Shown piece by piece: positions 54,216 to 63,314 of a stretch of 64,000 nucleotides of DNA. The position numbers and the translations under genes were made by a program. Every line of letters begins with the position of its first letter. Position 1 is the stretch's first letter. The stretch comes from Frigoribacterium sp. SL97 (GTDB lineage: Bacteria > Actinomycetota > Actinomycetes > Actinomycetales > Microbacteriaceae): assembly GCF_026625765.1 (NCBI RefSeq), contig NZ_CP113062.1:1178001-1242000 (forward strand). Reading direction: 5' to 3'. The notes below the pieces were generated by a model, which saw only the letters and a program-made list of their open reading frames with translations, did no database searches and had not been told where the DNA came from.

Positions 54216-55172
54216 ATGACCACCATCGACCTCGACGGCTCCCGAGACGCCACGGCCCCGGTGCCCGACCCGACCCGCGCCTCCTCGACGAACCGTCGTC
54301 CCTCGGGCAGGGTGCCGCGCGACCCGGCCGCACCGCGCCTGCACGCCGAACGGCCGAGCGTCGTCTCGACGGTGCTGCTGCTGATCGGCGCCGTCTACTG
54401 CCTGTTCCCGGTGCTCTGGGTCGTCATGGCCTCGACCAAGGACGGCGGCGAGCTCTTCTCGACCTTCACCCTGGCGCCGAGCGGTCACCTGCTCGACAAC
54501 GTCGTCGCCCTGACGCAGTACCGCGACGGGCTGTTCTGGCGATGGATGCTCAACACGGCCCTCTACGCCGGCATCGGCGCGATCGCCTCGACCTTCGTCT
54601 CGGCGCTCTCGGGCTACGTGCTCGCGAAGTTCGAGTTCCCGGGCAAGAAGGTCGTCTTCAACGTGCTGCTGATGGGCGTGCTCGTGCCCGGCGTCATCCT
54701 GGCGATCCCGCAGTACTTCCTGCTCGCGAACGTCGGCCTGACCAACACCTTCTGGGGCGTGCTGCTGCCGCAGATCATCAGCCCCTACGGCATCTACCTC
54801 GCCCGCATCTACGCCGCGGCCGCCGTGCCCACCGACGTGATCGAGGCCGCGCGCACCGAGGGGGCCCGCGAGATGGGCATCTTCTCGAGGATCGCCGTGC
54901 CGATGCTGCTGCCCGGGCTCGTGACGATCTTCCTGTTCCAGTTCGTCGCCATCTGGAACAACTTCATGCTGCCGTACATCATGCTCGGCGACGACGCGCT
55001 GTTCCCGCTCACGGTGGGACTCAACGGGCTGCTCAACCAGGGGGCCTCGGCGCCGGCGTTGTACACGCTCGTCATCACGGGTGCCCTGCTCTCGGTCATC
55101 CCGCTGATCGCGATCTTCCTCGTGCTGCAGCGCTTCTGGAAGGTCGACCTCGCGGCCGGCGCGGTCAAGTAG
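54216..55172 (+). CDS. Sugar ABC transporter permease, MalG-like
   Basis: 318 aa starting 2 nt after the previous stop, with AGGAGGA. Six membrane helices and the EAA loop IEAARTEGAREMGIFSRIAVPML (about 210-232). The cytoplasmic N-terminus (about 50 residues) contains a CGCGCCTCCT copy (54276), read as TRASS. Third gene of the galacto-oligosaccharide uptake operon. Confidence 0.92.
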   Translation: MTTIDLDGSRDATAPVPDPTRASSTNRRPSGRVPRDPAAPRLHAERPSVVSTVLLLIGAVYCLFPVLWVVMASTKDGGELFSTFTLAPSGHLLDNVVALTQYRDGLFWRWMLNTALYAGIGAIASTFVSALSGYVLAKFEFPGKKVVFNVLLMGVLVPGVILAIPQYFLLANVGLTNTFWGVLLPQIISPYGIYLARIYAAAAVPTDVIEAARTEGAREMGIFSRIAVPMLLPGLVTIFLFQFVAIWNNFMLPYIMLGDDALFPLTVGLNGLLNQGASAPALYTLVITGALLSVIPLIAIFLVLQRFWKVDLAAGAVK

Positions 55173-55239
55173 TGCGGCCTCGACGACCGGTCGTGCCGGC
55201 GGGGCGGAGCGCGCCGCCGGCCCGGCGGTCGCCGCACCC

Positions 55240-55245
55240 TATGCT
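55240..55245 (+). promoter_or_regulatory. -10 element for the lacI gene, leaderless
   Basis: TATGCT lies 6 nt before GTG 55252, so the regulator can be transcribed independently of the upstream permease genes. Confidence 0.55.
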
Positions 55246-55251
55246 GGCCGC

Positions 55252-56265
55252 GTGAGCAGCACGACCGGCCGCGGCCGACCGACCATCGACGACGTCGCGA
55301 CCGCCGCCGGCGTCTCGCGGGGCACGGTGTCGCGGGCCCTGAACGGCGGCCGGTGGGTCAGTCCCGAGGCCAAGACCGCGGTCGACGCCGCCATCAAGGC
55401 CACCGGGTACCGCGTCAACCCGCACGCGCGCAGCCTCGCGACGAACCGCACCGGCTCGGTCGCCTTCCTGCTCACCGAGGACCACGAACAGCTCTTCGAG
55501 GACCCGAACTTCTCCATCCTGCTGAGGGGGGCGGCCTCGGCGCTCGCCGAGCGCGACGTCTCGCTCGTGCTGATCATGGCCGGGTCGCCTGCCGAACAGC
55601 AGCGGGCGTTGGCCTACATCGGGGCCGGGCACGTCGACGGCGTCCTGCTCGTCTCGGCGCACAGCGGCGGAAGGCTGCTCGCCGACGTGGTCGAGTCGGG
55701 GGTCCCCGCGATCGCCTGCGGCATCCCGATCGGCCACGAGAAGAAGATGGGGTGGGTGGCCGCCGACGACCGCGAGGGCGCGCGCGAGATGGTCGCGTAC
55801 CTCCGCGGCCTGGGGCGCAGGCACATCGCCACGATCGCCGGCCCCGCCGACACCCCCGGCGGCATCACCCGCCTCGAGGGCTACCGGGCCGAGCTGGGCG
55901 ACGACGCCGACGACGCGCTCGTGCGCCACGGCGACTACGGGCGTGAGAGCGGCCGCGTCGTGATGGAGTCCCTGCTCGCCGAACGGCCGGACCTCGACGC
56001 CGTCTTCGCCGCCACCGACCGCATGGCCGCCGGGGCGATCGACGCCCTGACGGCCGCGGGGCGGCTCGTGCCGGACGACGTCGCGGTCGCGGGCTTCGAC
56101 GACTCGAGCGTCGCGACCGCGACGTCGCCGGCCCTCACGACCATGCGTCAACCGTTCGACCGCATCAGCAGCGAGATGGTGCGCCTGCTCCTGCAGGTCA
56201 TCGACGGCGAGAAGCCGGCCGCCATGACGTTGCCGACCGAGCTGGTGGTGCGCGCGTCCGCGTGA
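55252..56265 (+). CDS. LacI family transcriptional regulator of galactan utilisation
   Basis: 337 aa from GTG 55252. The helix-turn-helix and hinge (about 9-60) read PTIDDVATAAGVSRGTVSRALNGGRWVSPEA and NPHARSLATNRTGSVAFLL, followed by the periplasmic-binding-like effector domain (DGVLLVSAHSGG, DAVFAATDRMAAGAIDAL, VAVAGFDDSSVA). Its position after the transporter genes, and LacI operators in the GH42/binding-protein spacer, make it the likely local repressor, relieved by a galactoside. Confidence 0.92.
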   Translation: MSSTTGRGRPTIDDVATAAGVSRGTVSRALNGGRWVSPEAKTAVDAAIKATGYRVNPHARSLATNRTGSVAFLLTEDHEQLFEDPNFSILLRGAASALAERDVSLVLIMAGSPAEQQRALAYIGAGHVDGVLLVSAHSGGRLLADVVESGVPAIACGIPIGHEKKMGWVAADDREGAREMVAYLRGLGRRHIATIAGPADTPGGITRLEGYRAELGDDADDALVRHGDYGRESGRVVMESLLAERPDLDAVFAATDRMAAGAIDALTAAGRLVPDDVAVAGFDDSSVATATSPALTTMRQPFDRISSEMVRLLLQVIDGEKPAAMTLPTELVVRASA

Positions 56266-56298
56266 CGCGACCCGCGCCTCCTGCGGTCCCTCGCCCCG

Positions 56299-56315
56299 GC
56301 GTCCCACCGGGACGC
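56299..56315 (+). terminator. Short hairpin between lacI and the SDR gene
   Basis: GCGTCCC (56299-56305), ACC loop, GGGACGC (56309-56315), 7 bp perfect, no U-tract. A CGCGCCTCCT copy (56273) precedes it. Confidence 0.45.
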
Positions 56316-56333
56316 GCGCGTAGGGTCGGCGGC

Positions 56334-57020
56334 ATGACCGATCTCGACGGAGCCGTGGTGCTCGTGGCCGGTGCGTCCGGCGGACTGGGGCAGCGTCTCG
56401 CGGCGATGCTCGAAGACGAGGGGGCCGTCGTCGTCCGCGCGGCCCGACGACCCGAGTCGCTCTCGGGCCCCGGCGCCTACCTCGCCGACCTGCGTGACCG
56501 GTCGGGAGGCGCGGCGCTGGTCCGGTCGGCGCTCGACGAGCACGGACGCCTCGACGGCGTCGTGGTCGCCGCGGGCGTCGTCGCGTTCGGAGCGGCGAAG
56601 GACCTCGACGACGACACGCTCGACGAACTCGTCGAGACGAACGCTCTCGGACCCATCCGTCTGGTGCGTGCCGCGCACGCCGCCCTCGCGGAGTCCGCGG
56701 CGGCCGGTCGCGAACCCTTCGTCGTGACGATCAGCGGCGTCGTGTCCGAGGCCGCGACCGTGGGGATGGCCGCCTACTCGGCGTCCAAGGCGGCCCTGGC
56801 GTCCTTCGCGTCGGCCGCCGGACGCGAGTACCGGCGAGACGGCATCCGCATGCTCGACGCGCGCCCGGGGCACACCGACACCGGCCTCGCCACGCGGGCG
56901 GTCGCCGGGAAGGCGCCGACGTTCGGCGCGGCCCTCGACCCCGACGCGGTGGCCGAGCGGATCGTGCGGGCGATCGTCGACGGCGAGAAGGATCTGCCGA
57001 GCTCGGCGTTCTCGAGCTGA
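56334..57020 (+). CDS. Short-chain dehydrogenase/reductase
   Basis: 228 aa from ATG 56334; TAGGGT (56321-56326) lies 7 nt upstream. The Rossmann motif GASGGLGQ is at residues 13-20. The catalytic Tyr and Lys are in YSASKAAL near 147, with Ser in TISGVVS. It lacks a recognisable substrate-specific loop, so the substrate is unknown. It converges on a MarR gene 21 bp away. Confidence 0.87.
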   Translation: MTDLDGAVVLVAGASGGLGQRLAAMLEDEGAVVVRAARRPESLSGPGAYLADLRDRSGGAALVRSALDEHGRLDGVVVAAGVVAFGAAKDLDDDTLDELVETNALGPIRLVRAAHAALAESAAAGREPFVVTISGVVSEAATVGMAAYSASKAALASFASAAGREYRRDGIRMLDARPGHTDTGLATRAVAGKAPTFGAALDPDAVAERIVRAIVDGEKDLPSSAFSS

Positions 57021-57041
57021 CTCCCGACCGGCCCGACGCCG

Positions 57042-57533
57042 TCAGCTGAACTCGTCGCCGACGAGCCGCAGCAGGTCGGCGAGCTGGGCCTGCTGGGCGG
57101 GTGACAGCGAGTGCAGCCGTGCGCTCTCGGCGTCGACCAGACTCAGCATGGCGGCGTCGACCCGCGCGATGCCGTCCTCGGTCACGCGCACCAGCACACC
57201 GCGGCCGTCGCTCGGGTCGCCGTGGCGTTCGACGAGGCCGCGCTCGACCAGACGGTCGAGTCGGTTCGTCATGGTACCGCTCGTGACCATGGTCGCCGTG
57301 ACGAGGTGCTTCGGGCTGAGCTGGAAGGGGTCGCCGGCCCGACGGAGGGCCGAGAGCACGTCGAACTCCCAGATCTCGAGGCCCGCATGGGCGAACGCCT
57401 CGCTGCGGATCCGGTCGAGGCGCCGCGACAGGCGGCGGAGGCGCGAGAAGACGTCGAGGGGTGCGAAGTCGATGTCGGGGCGCTCGCGGGCCCAGGCGTC
57501 GATGATCAGGTCGACTTCGTCGTTCGTGGCCAC
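57042..57533 (-). CDS. MarR family transcriptional regulator
   Basis: 163 aa from GTG 57533, or 186 aa from GTG 57602; the shorter form fits the family better. The winged helix is in LEIWEFDVLSALRRAGDPFQLSPKHLV with MTNRLDRLVERGLVERHGDPSDGRGVLVRVTE as recognition helix and wing. The target is unknown; the convergent SDR gene is a candidate only by proximity. Confidence 0.85.
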   Translation of the reverse strand: MATNDEVDLIIDAWARERPDIDFAPLDVFSRLRRLSRRLDRIRSEAFAHAGLEIWEFDVLSALRRAGDPFQLSPKHLVTATMVTSGTMTNRLDRLVERGLVERHGDPSDGRGVLVRVTEDGIARVDAAMLSLVDAESARLHSLSPAQQAQLADLLRLVGDEFS

Positions 57534-57630
57534 GGTGCTGCGTTCCCATCGGTCGGTTTCGGACTCCTCATCTTCGTCCACCTGCCGGTGAATCGTCCGC
57601 ACGGGTCGCCGGGGCGACCCGGGTGGTGGG

Positions 57631-59179
57631 CTACTGGTACGTCACGAGGTCGGGCGTCGGCGACACGTCGGCCATGGTCTGCTCGGGCGAGAGCATCGGG
57701 GCGTCCTCGTCGTAGAAGTTCTTCCAGCCCCAGGCGACCCCGGCCGGAGCGCCGTCGTGCAGCGTGCGCCAGGTCGCCTGCTTGTCGGGCTGCGAGCCCT
57801 GACCGTCGGCGTGGATCACGCATGGCCAGCTCGGGCCGCGACGTGTCGATCGACGCCCGGTCGCGCAGCATGTCGAGTCGGAACTGGTGCAGCACGAACA
57901 TCTTCGGCGGCAGACCCTTCGAGGCCACGAGGTCGGCCAGCCAGGTCGACACGGCGTTCACCTCGCCCGCCTCGACCCCGCCGATCTGGCGCAACGGCAC
58001 CTGGTCGGCCTCGAGGCGCCATTCGGGGTCGAGGGCCAAGCCGACGTTCGGCCGCGACAGCAGAGACTCGTAGCGCTTCGCCTGGCTGAGGAAGTCCGCC
58101 CGACCCGGCTGCAGGTCGATCACCACGTACTGCCCCGCGGCGACGGCCGCGTCCACGTAGGGCTCGATGCTCTCGACCGACAGCTCGTTCGAGTAGTCGC
58201 CGTCGTCCCCGGCGGCACCGGCGGCGACCGTCGCGATGACCTCGAGCATCGGCACCACGGGACGGTCGCTCGCCGCGTCATAGCTCGCCGCGACGTCGGC
58301 GGCACGCTGCACGGTCGCGGCGACGTCCTGCTCGCCGAGGACGCCGAGCGCCCCGATGCCGGGCGCGCCGTAGAGCGCCACGAACCGCCGGTCCGGGAAG
58401 AACCGTTGGCCGCCGCCGGGCAGCTGTGCCCCGGACCGGGCCGCCGCGACCGACCACGCGGCGTCGCGCACGGTCGAGAAGGACGAGCCGATCAGGACGG
58501 TGTCGGTCGTCGTCGAGGCGTGCAGCGCGTCGATCGCCTCACCGGAGGCCTGAAGGTCGACGACCCCCTCGGGCAGGGCCTGGACCTCGGCACCCGCGGC
58601 CCGGGCTGTGGCCGTGGCCGCGACGTCCTCGGCTCCGGCCACGACGGCGAGGACGTCGTCCAGGGGCGTCGCCGGGTCGGGCACGTCGACCGAGGAGGCG
58701 CGGCTCGCGATCTCGACGCCCGCCCCGTCGATCGCGCCCACGTCGCCGACCGCCAGCACGGTCTCTACGCCGAGCCGGTCGAGCTCGGCCGCCAGGACGG
58801 ACGGCCCGGTCGTGGGGCTGTCGCTCGACGGGCCGGCGGACGGCGACGCCGTCGGCGCCCCCGCCGGGGCGAGCAGCAGGGGCACGCCCAGTCGCTCCGC
58901 CTCGTCGGCCGCCTCCGCCTGGCCCGCCGCGTCCCCGTCCGCTGCGACGACCGCGACCGGCTGGCCTTGACGGCCCTCTCTCGGGGCGGTGGCGCCGCCG
59001 ACCACCGTGACCCGCGCCTCCTGCTGGTGGGTGACGAGGGCCGTGCGCCCGTCGGCGTCGTCGGTCGACGTGGACGTGCAGCCGGTCGCGGCGAGCAGGG
59101 CCACGGTGGCGAGCGACGCCGCCACGGTCAGGCGGAACGGGCGGGAGGGGACGCGGGATCGGCGGGTACGGGAAAGCAC
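57631..59179 (-). pseudogene. Surface lipoprotein, broken by a frameshift near its C-terminus
   Basis: From GTG 59179 the protein has a signal peptide with a lipobox-like ATG-Cys34, an N-terminal domain resembling cell-wall-binding repeat 2 (VPLLLAPAG, LAAELDRLGVETVLAVGDVGAID), and a barrel-like second domain (VVPMLEVIATVAAG, YVVIDLQPGRADFLSQ, VGLALDPEWRL, PKMFVLHQFRLDML). After RPELAM the frame becomes Arg-rich; the true continuation, VIHADGQGSQPDKQATW to TPDLVTYQ, is in another frame ending at TAG 57631-57633. One extra base at 57820 explains it. The intact protein would be about 515 aa. Function unknown. Confidence 0.82.
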
Positions 59180-59223
59180 CGATCCACGGTAACCGCGACC
59201 GCCGACACGGGCGCGCCGACGGC

Positions 59224-60094
59224 TCAGCTCAGGACGTCCTTCGTGGTGAACCGGCCGAGCGCCAGGGCACCGAAGACCACGACGTAGCCGGCCTGCAGCA
59301 GGGCGTTGGCGCCGAACGAGTCCCACGAGACCGGGTCGCGCATGAGGTCGGCGAATCCCAGCCAGTGGTGCGTGAACAGCCAGGGGTCCAGGACGTCCAG
59401 TTGCGGCAGCGCATCGACGATCTGGGCGACGGTCGAGAGCACGATCGTGGCCGCCATGGCCCCGACGGGCACGCTCGTCAGCGTCGAGGCGAACAGGCCG
59501 ATGGCGCTCAGGCCGAGCAACGACATCGTGACGTAGAGCGCCATCAGCAGCAGCCTCAGGGCGTACTCGCCCAGGCCGATCGTCTGCCCGGAGAGCAGGG
59601 TGACCGGCCCGACCGGGAACAGCGCGGCCCCGGCGATCGCCCCGAACACGACCACCACGAGCGTGGCGGCGAGGCAGAACGCCGCGGCCGCCGTGAACTT
59701 GACGAGCAGGAGGCGCACCCGGCCCACCGGCGTCACCAGCAGGTACCGCAGGGTGCCGAGGCTCGCCTCGCCCGCGATCGTGTCGCCGGCGACGACGCCG
59801 ACGGTCAGCGGGAGGAAGAGCGGGATCGCCACCGTGAGGGCGGTGAGCGAGACGAAGAGGCCGTTCTGGGTGATGTCGCCGAGGAAGGCGGGCCCGCGAC
59901 CACCGCCGCCGTCGGACGACGTGACGCGCACGGCGACCGCGAGCAGCACCGGGATGAGGGCCAGCGCGGCGAGCAGTGCGATCGTGCGGACGCGGCGGAA
60001 GAGCACCGCCAGCTCGCTGCCCAGCAGGCCGAGGCCCAGCGCGCTCCGGGGGCGGTCGACGGCGGGGGCGGCGTCGGGACGCGCGCCCGCGGCC

Positions 60095-60108
<14 letters not shown>
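59224..60108 (-). CDS. ABC transporter permease (ABC-2 type)
   Basis: 294 aa with six hydrophobic segments (the first near 43-62). GVVAGDTIAGEASLGTLRYLLVTPVGRVRLLLVKF is the typical amphipathic loop of ABC-2 permeases. It overlaps the ATPase gene by 14 nt and clearly forms an exporter with it. The substrate is unknown; the linked LolA-like protein suggests lipid or lipoprotein traffic. Confidence 0.88.
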
Positions 60109-61117
<1,009 letters not shown>

Positions 61118-61127
61118 CGGCCGGAGG

Positions 61128-62222
61128 TCACTGCCCGGCCACGGCGGCCTGCAGGGTCGAGGCGTCGACCGCCCCGGCGAACACCCGACCGTCGTCGGTC
61201 AGCAGGACGGACACCAGCGACGTCTCGAGCACCCGGCCGCCGTCGACCTTCGTGGTCAGCTGGTCGAGCAGACCCTGGGCGTCGGCATCGATCGACGAGG
61301 TGCCGTCGGTCGACCCGGCAGCCGGGGTGACCCCGACGATCGTGCTCCAGCCGGAGCCGATGACGGCCTTCTCGGCGTGCGCCGCGTCACCGTGCGACCG
61401 TCCGGAGGCGCCGGTCGGCACGGTCACGTCGGTCACGGTCGCGTCCGCCGGGGGAGTGAACGCGAAGACGGACGCCGCGGGGGCGCCGAAGTCGACCGAG
61501 GTGAAGCCGGCCGACAGCGCCGGATCGCTCTGCCCCTTCGCGGCGACGACCACCTTGAGTGGGACGCCGGTCTCGGCGTCGACGGTGAGGGTCGCGCTCG
61601 CGACGAGCGTCGAGGAGTCCTTCGGGGTCAGGACCAGCTGGTACGCGTCGCGTCCGGCCACCCTCACGTCGGAGTCGGCCGTGACGGTCGTCGTGGGCTC
61701 GACCGACGACAGGACGAGGTCGGCCAGTTCGGCGGGCGTCTGCGGCACGGCGGTGCCGTCGGGGAGGGCGCTCGGCGTCGGGGTGCTCCCCTGGTCGGGC
61801 AGCGTCGCGTGCGTCGCTTCCTTCGTCTTCGAGTCGTAGGCCCACACGCTCGACCCGACACGGATGACGTCCCGCTCGGCGAGCTGGTCGATCACCTGGA
61901 TGCGCTGCTTCGTGGCGCCGTCGGCGTAGACCTTGGCCGTGTGGCTGCCGGTCAGCAGTTCGAGGGCACCGGCGGCGTCGGACGACGATCCGCCGCCCGT
62001 GGCCTGGGCCGACACGTCGGGCAGCCCGAGGTCGGAGGTCTGCTCGACCGTGCCCGAGTAGGACGCTCCCGAACTCGAGGCGGCGAGGGCCAGCACCTGC
62101 TGCGGCGTCTTGTCGGGCAGGTCGACGTCCGCCGTGGCCGAGACGGCGGGGACCACGATGCTCGCGGCGATGACGGCCACGGGGACGGCGGCGGCGGTGG
62201 CCCAGCGGGTGGACTTCTTCAT
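61128..62222 (-). CDS. LolA-like secreted protein
   Basis: 364 aa. A signal peptide (about 8-31, AVSATA-DV) precedes a domain with LPDKTPQQVLALAASSSGASYSGTVEQTSDLGLP, YADGATKQRIQVIDQLAERDVIRVGSSVWAYDSKTKEATH and YQLVLTPKDSSTLVASATLTVDAETGVPLKVVV, the pattern of LolA/DUF2092 lipoprotein-carrier folds. It is first in an operon with an ABC exporter, so it may sense or carry a lipophilic substrate outside the membrane. Function inferred from fold only. Confidence 0.8.
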   Translation of the reverse strand: MKKSTRWATAAAVPVAVIAASIVVPAVSATADVDLPDKTPQQVLALAASSSGASYSGTVEQTSDLGLPDVSAQATGGGSSSDAAGALELLTGSHTAKVYADGATKQRIQVIDQLAERDVIRVGSSVWAYDSKTKEATHATLPDQGSTPTPSALPDGTAVPQTPAELADLVLSSVEPTTTVTADSDVRVAGRDAYQLVLTPKDSSTLVASATLTVDAETGVPLKVVVAAKGQSDPALSAGFTSVDFGAPAASVFAFTPPADATVTDVTVPTGASGRSHGDAAHAEKAVIGSGWSTIVGVTPAAGSTDGTSSIDADAQGLLDQLTTKVDGGRVLETSLVSVLLTDDGRVFAGAVDASTLQAAVAGQ

Positions 62223-62380
62223 GACGATCGCGACCTCTCACGCCGGGCCCCGAGCGGGTCGGCGATTGGGCAGGAGACTACGCGCGAAGCCTGGAGATCG
62301 CTGTCATCCTCGCCCCCGGTCGCTCGACGTCGAACGAGCCGTGCCGACGCCGGCCGGACGCCCCGGCGCGACCGTCCCGG

Positions 62381-62692
62381 TCAGAGGTCGACGACCTCGA
62401 ACTCGAGCAGGTCGGCACCCGTCGCGACGGGCCCGCGCGGGGCGTCGCCGGATGCGCCGGGGCGGGCGTGGGCGGCCTTGGCGCCGTCGGCCGACCAGGC
62501 CGCGAAGTCCTCTTCGCTGCGCCAGGTCGTCACGACGAAGTAGCGGTCCTCGCCCTTGACGGGACGCAGCAGCTGGAACCCCTCGAACCCCTCCGCCCCG
62601 TCGACCGAGTGCTTGCGGGCGGCGAAGCGCTTCTCGAGCTCGGAGCCGGAGCCCTCGGGGACGTGGATGGCGTTGATCTTGACGACGGACAC
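62381..62692 (-). CDS. Haem-degrading monooxygenase, MhuD-like
   Basis: 103 aa in the ABM-type ferredoxin-like fold. It closely resembles mycobacterial MhuD: VVKINAIHVPEGSGSELEKR, FQLLRPVKGEDRYFVVTTW and PVATGADLLEFEV. The three residues important in MhuD are conserved at the same numbers: Asn7, Trp66 and the haem-ligand His75. MhuD converts haem to mycobilins and iron without releasing CO. A 10-residue Gly/Ala insertion follows His75. It is monocistronic, with no haem transport genes nearby. Confidence 0.85.
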   Translation of the reverse strand: MSVVKINAIHVPEGSGSELEKRFAARKHSVDGAEGFEGFQLLRPVKGEDRYFVVTTWRSEEDFAAWSADGAKAAHARPGASGDAPRGPVATGADLLEFEVVDL

Positions 62693-62775
62693 GACGGTGC
62701 CTTTCGGTGGTGACGGGAGGGGGAGCGGGTGGGGGACGACGGGAGGCGCGGTGCGGTCGGCGGGACGGCCGCGCG

Positions 62776-63258
62776 TCAGGCGGTCTTCATGACGTTGGCC
62801 GTGAAGCCCTGCACCCGTTCGGCGAGTCCGGCCGAGCGGCGGGCGATCTGCTCGGGCGGGTTGAGGTGCGGGGGAGCGACCCGGATCAGCAGCGAGCAGG
62901 CGAGGTCTTCACAGATGTAGGTGCCGAGCGTGTTGCCGTTGAGCCCGGCCTCGCCGGCCTTGGGGGCGGTGAAGAGGCGTACCTGCGTGGCCGGCTGGGG
63001 TGAGTGGCAGAGCGAGCACATGGCGGCGATGCCGGGGCGCAGCGAACTGCTCGACGACCGGACGACGAGTCCGACGGGTCGGCCGTCCATCCAGTGGACG
63101 ATGTAGCCGCGGTGATGGGCCTGCGGATCGCGCCAGCCGAGGAACTCGCGTTCCTCCCAGAGCATCTCGTGCAGTCCGGGGATCGGCAGGCGGTCGAGGT
63201 CGCCCGGCAGGGCGTTGACGAACGACTCGCGGATGTCGGTCTCGGTCAGCGGCTTCAT
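62776..63258 (-). CDS. FBP-domain zinc-finger protein (EF-G-binding like)
   Basis: 160 aa from ATG 63258; upstream in-frame sequence is an Arg-rich shadow. The C-terminal treble-clef zinc finger has Cys81/Cys84 (AAMCSLCHSPQ) and Cys116/Cys121 (GTYICEDLACS). It resembles FusB/FBP proteins that bind elongation factor G and release it from stalled ribosomes. Chromosomal actinobacterial members have not, to my knowledge, been tied to fusidic acid resistance. Confidence 0.83.
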   Translation of the reverse strand: MKPLTETDIRESFVNALPGDLDRLPIPGLHEMLWEEREFLGWRDPQAHHRGYIVHWMDGRPVGLVVRSSSSSLRPGIAAMCSLCHSPQPATQVRLFTAPKAGEAGLNGNTLGTYICEDLACSLLIRVAPPHLNPPEQIARRSAGLAERVQGFTANVMKTA

Positions 63259-63302
63259 GTTCTCCCTCGTGCCGTCGGGTCTCGTCAGCCTACGCGTCGG
63301 TC

Positions 63303-63308
63303 TAGCGT
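63303..63308 (+). promoter_or_regulatory. -10 element for the methyltransferase gene, leaderless
   Basis: TAGCGT lies 6 nt before GTG 63315. Confidence 0.5.
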
Positions 63309-63314
63309 GGGCGC

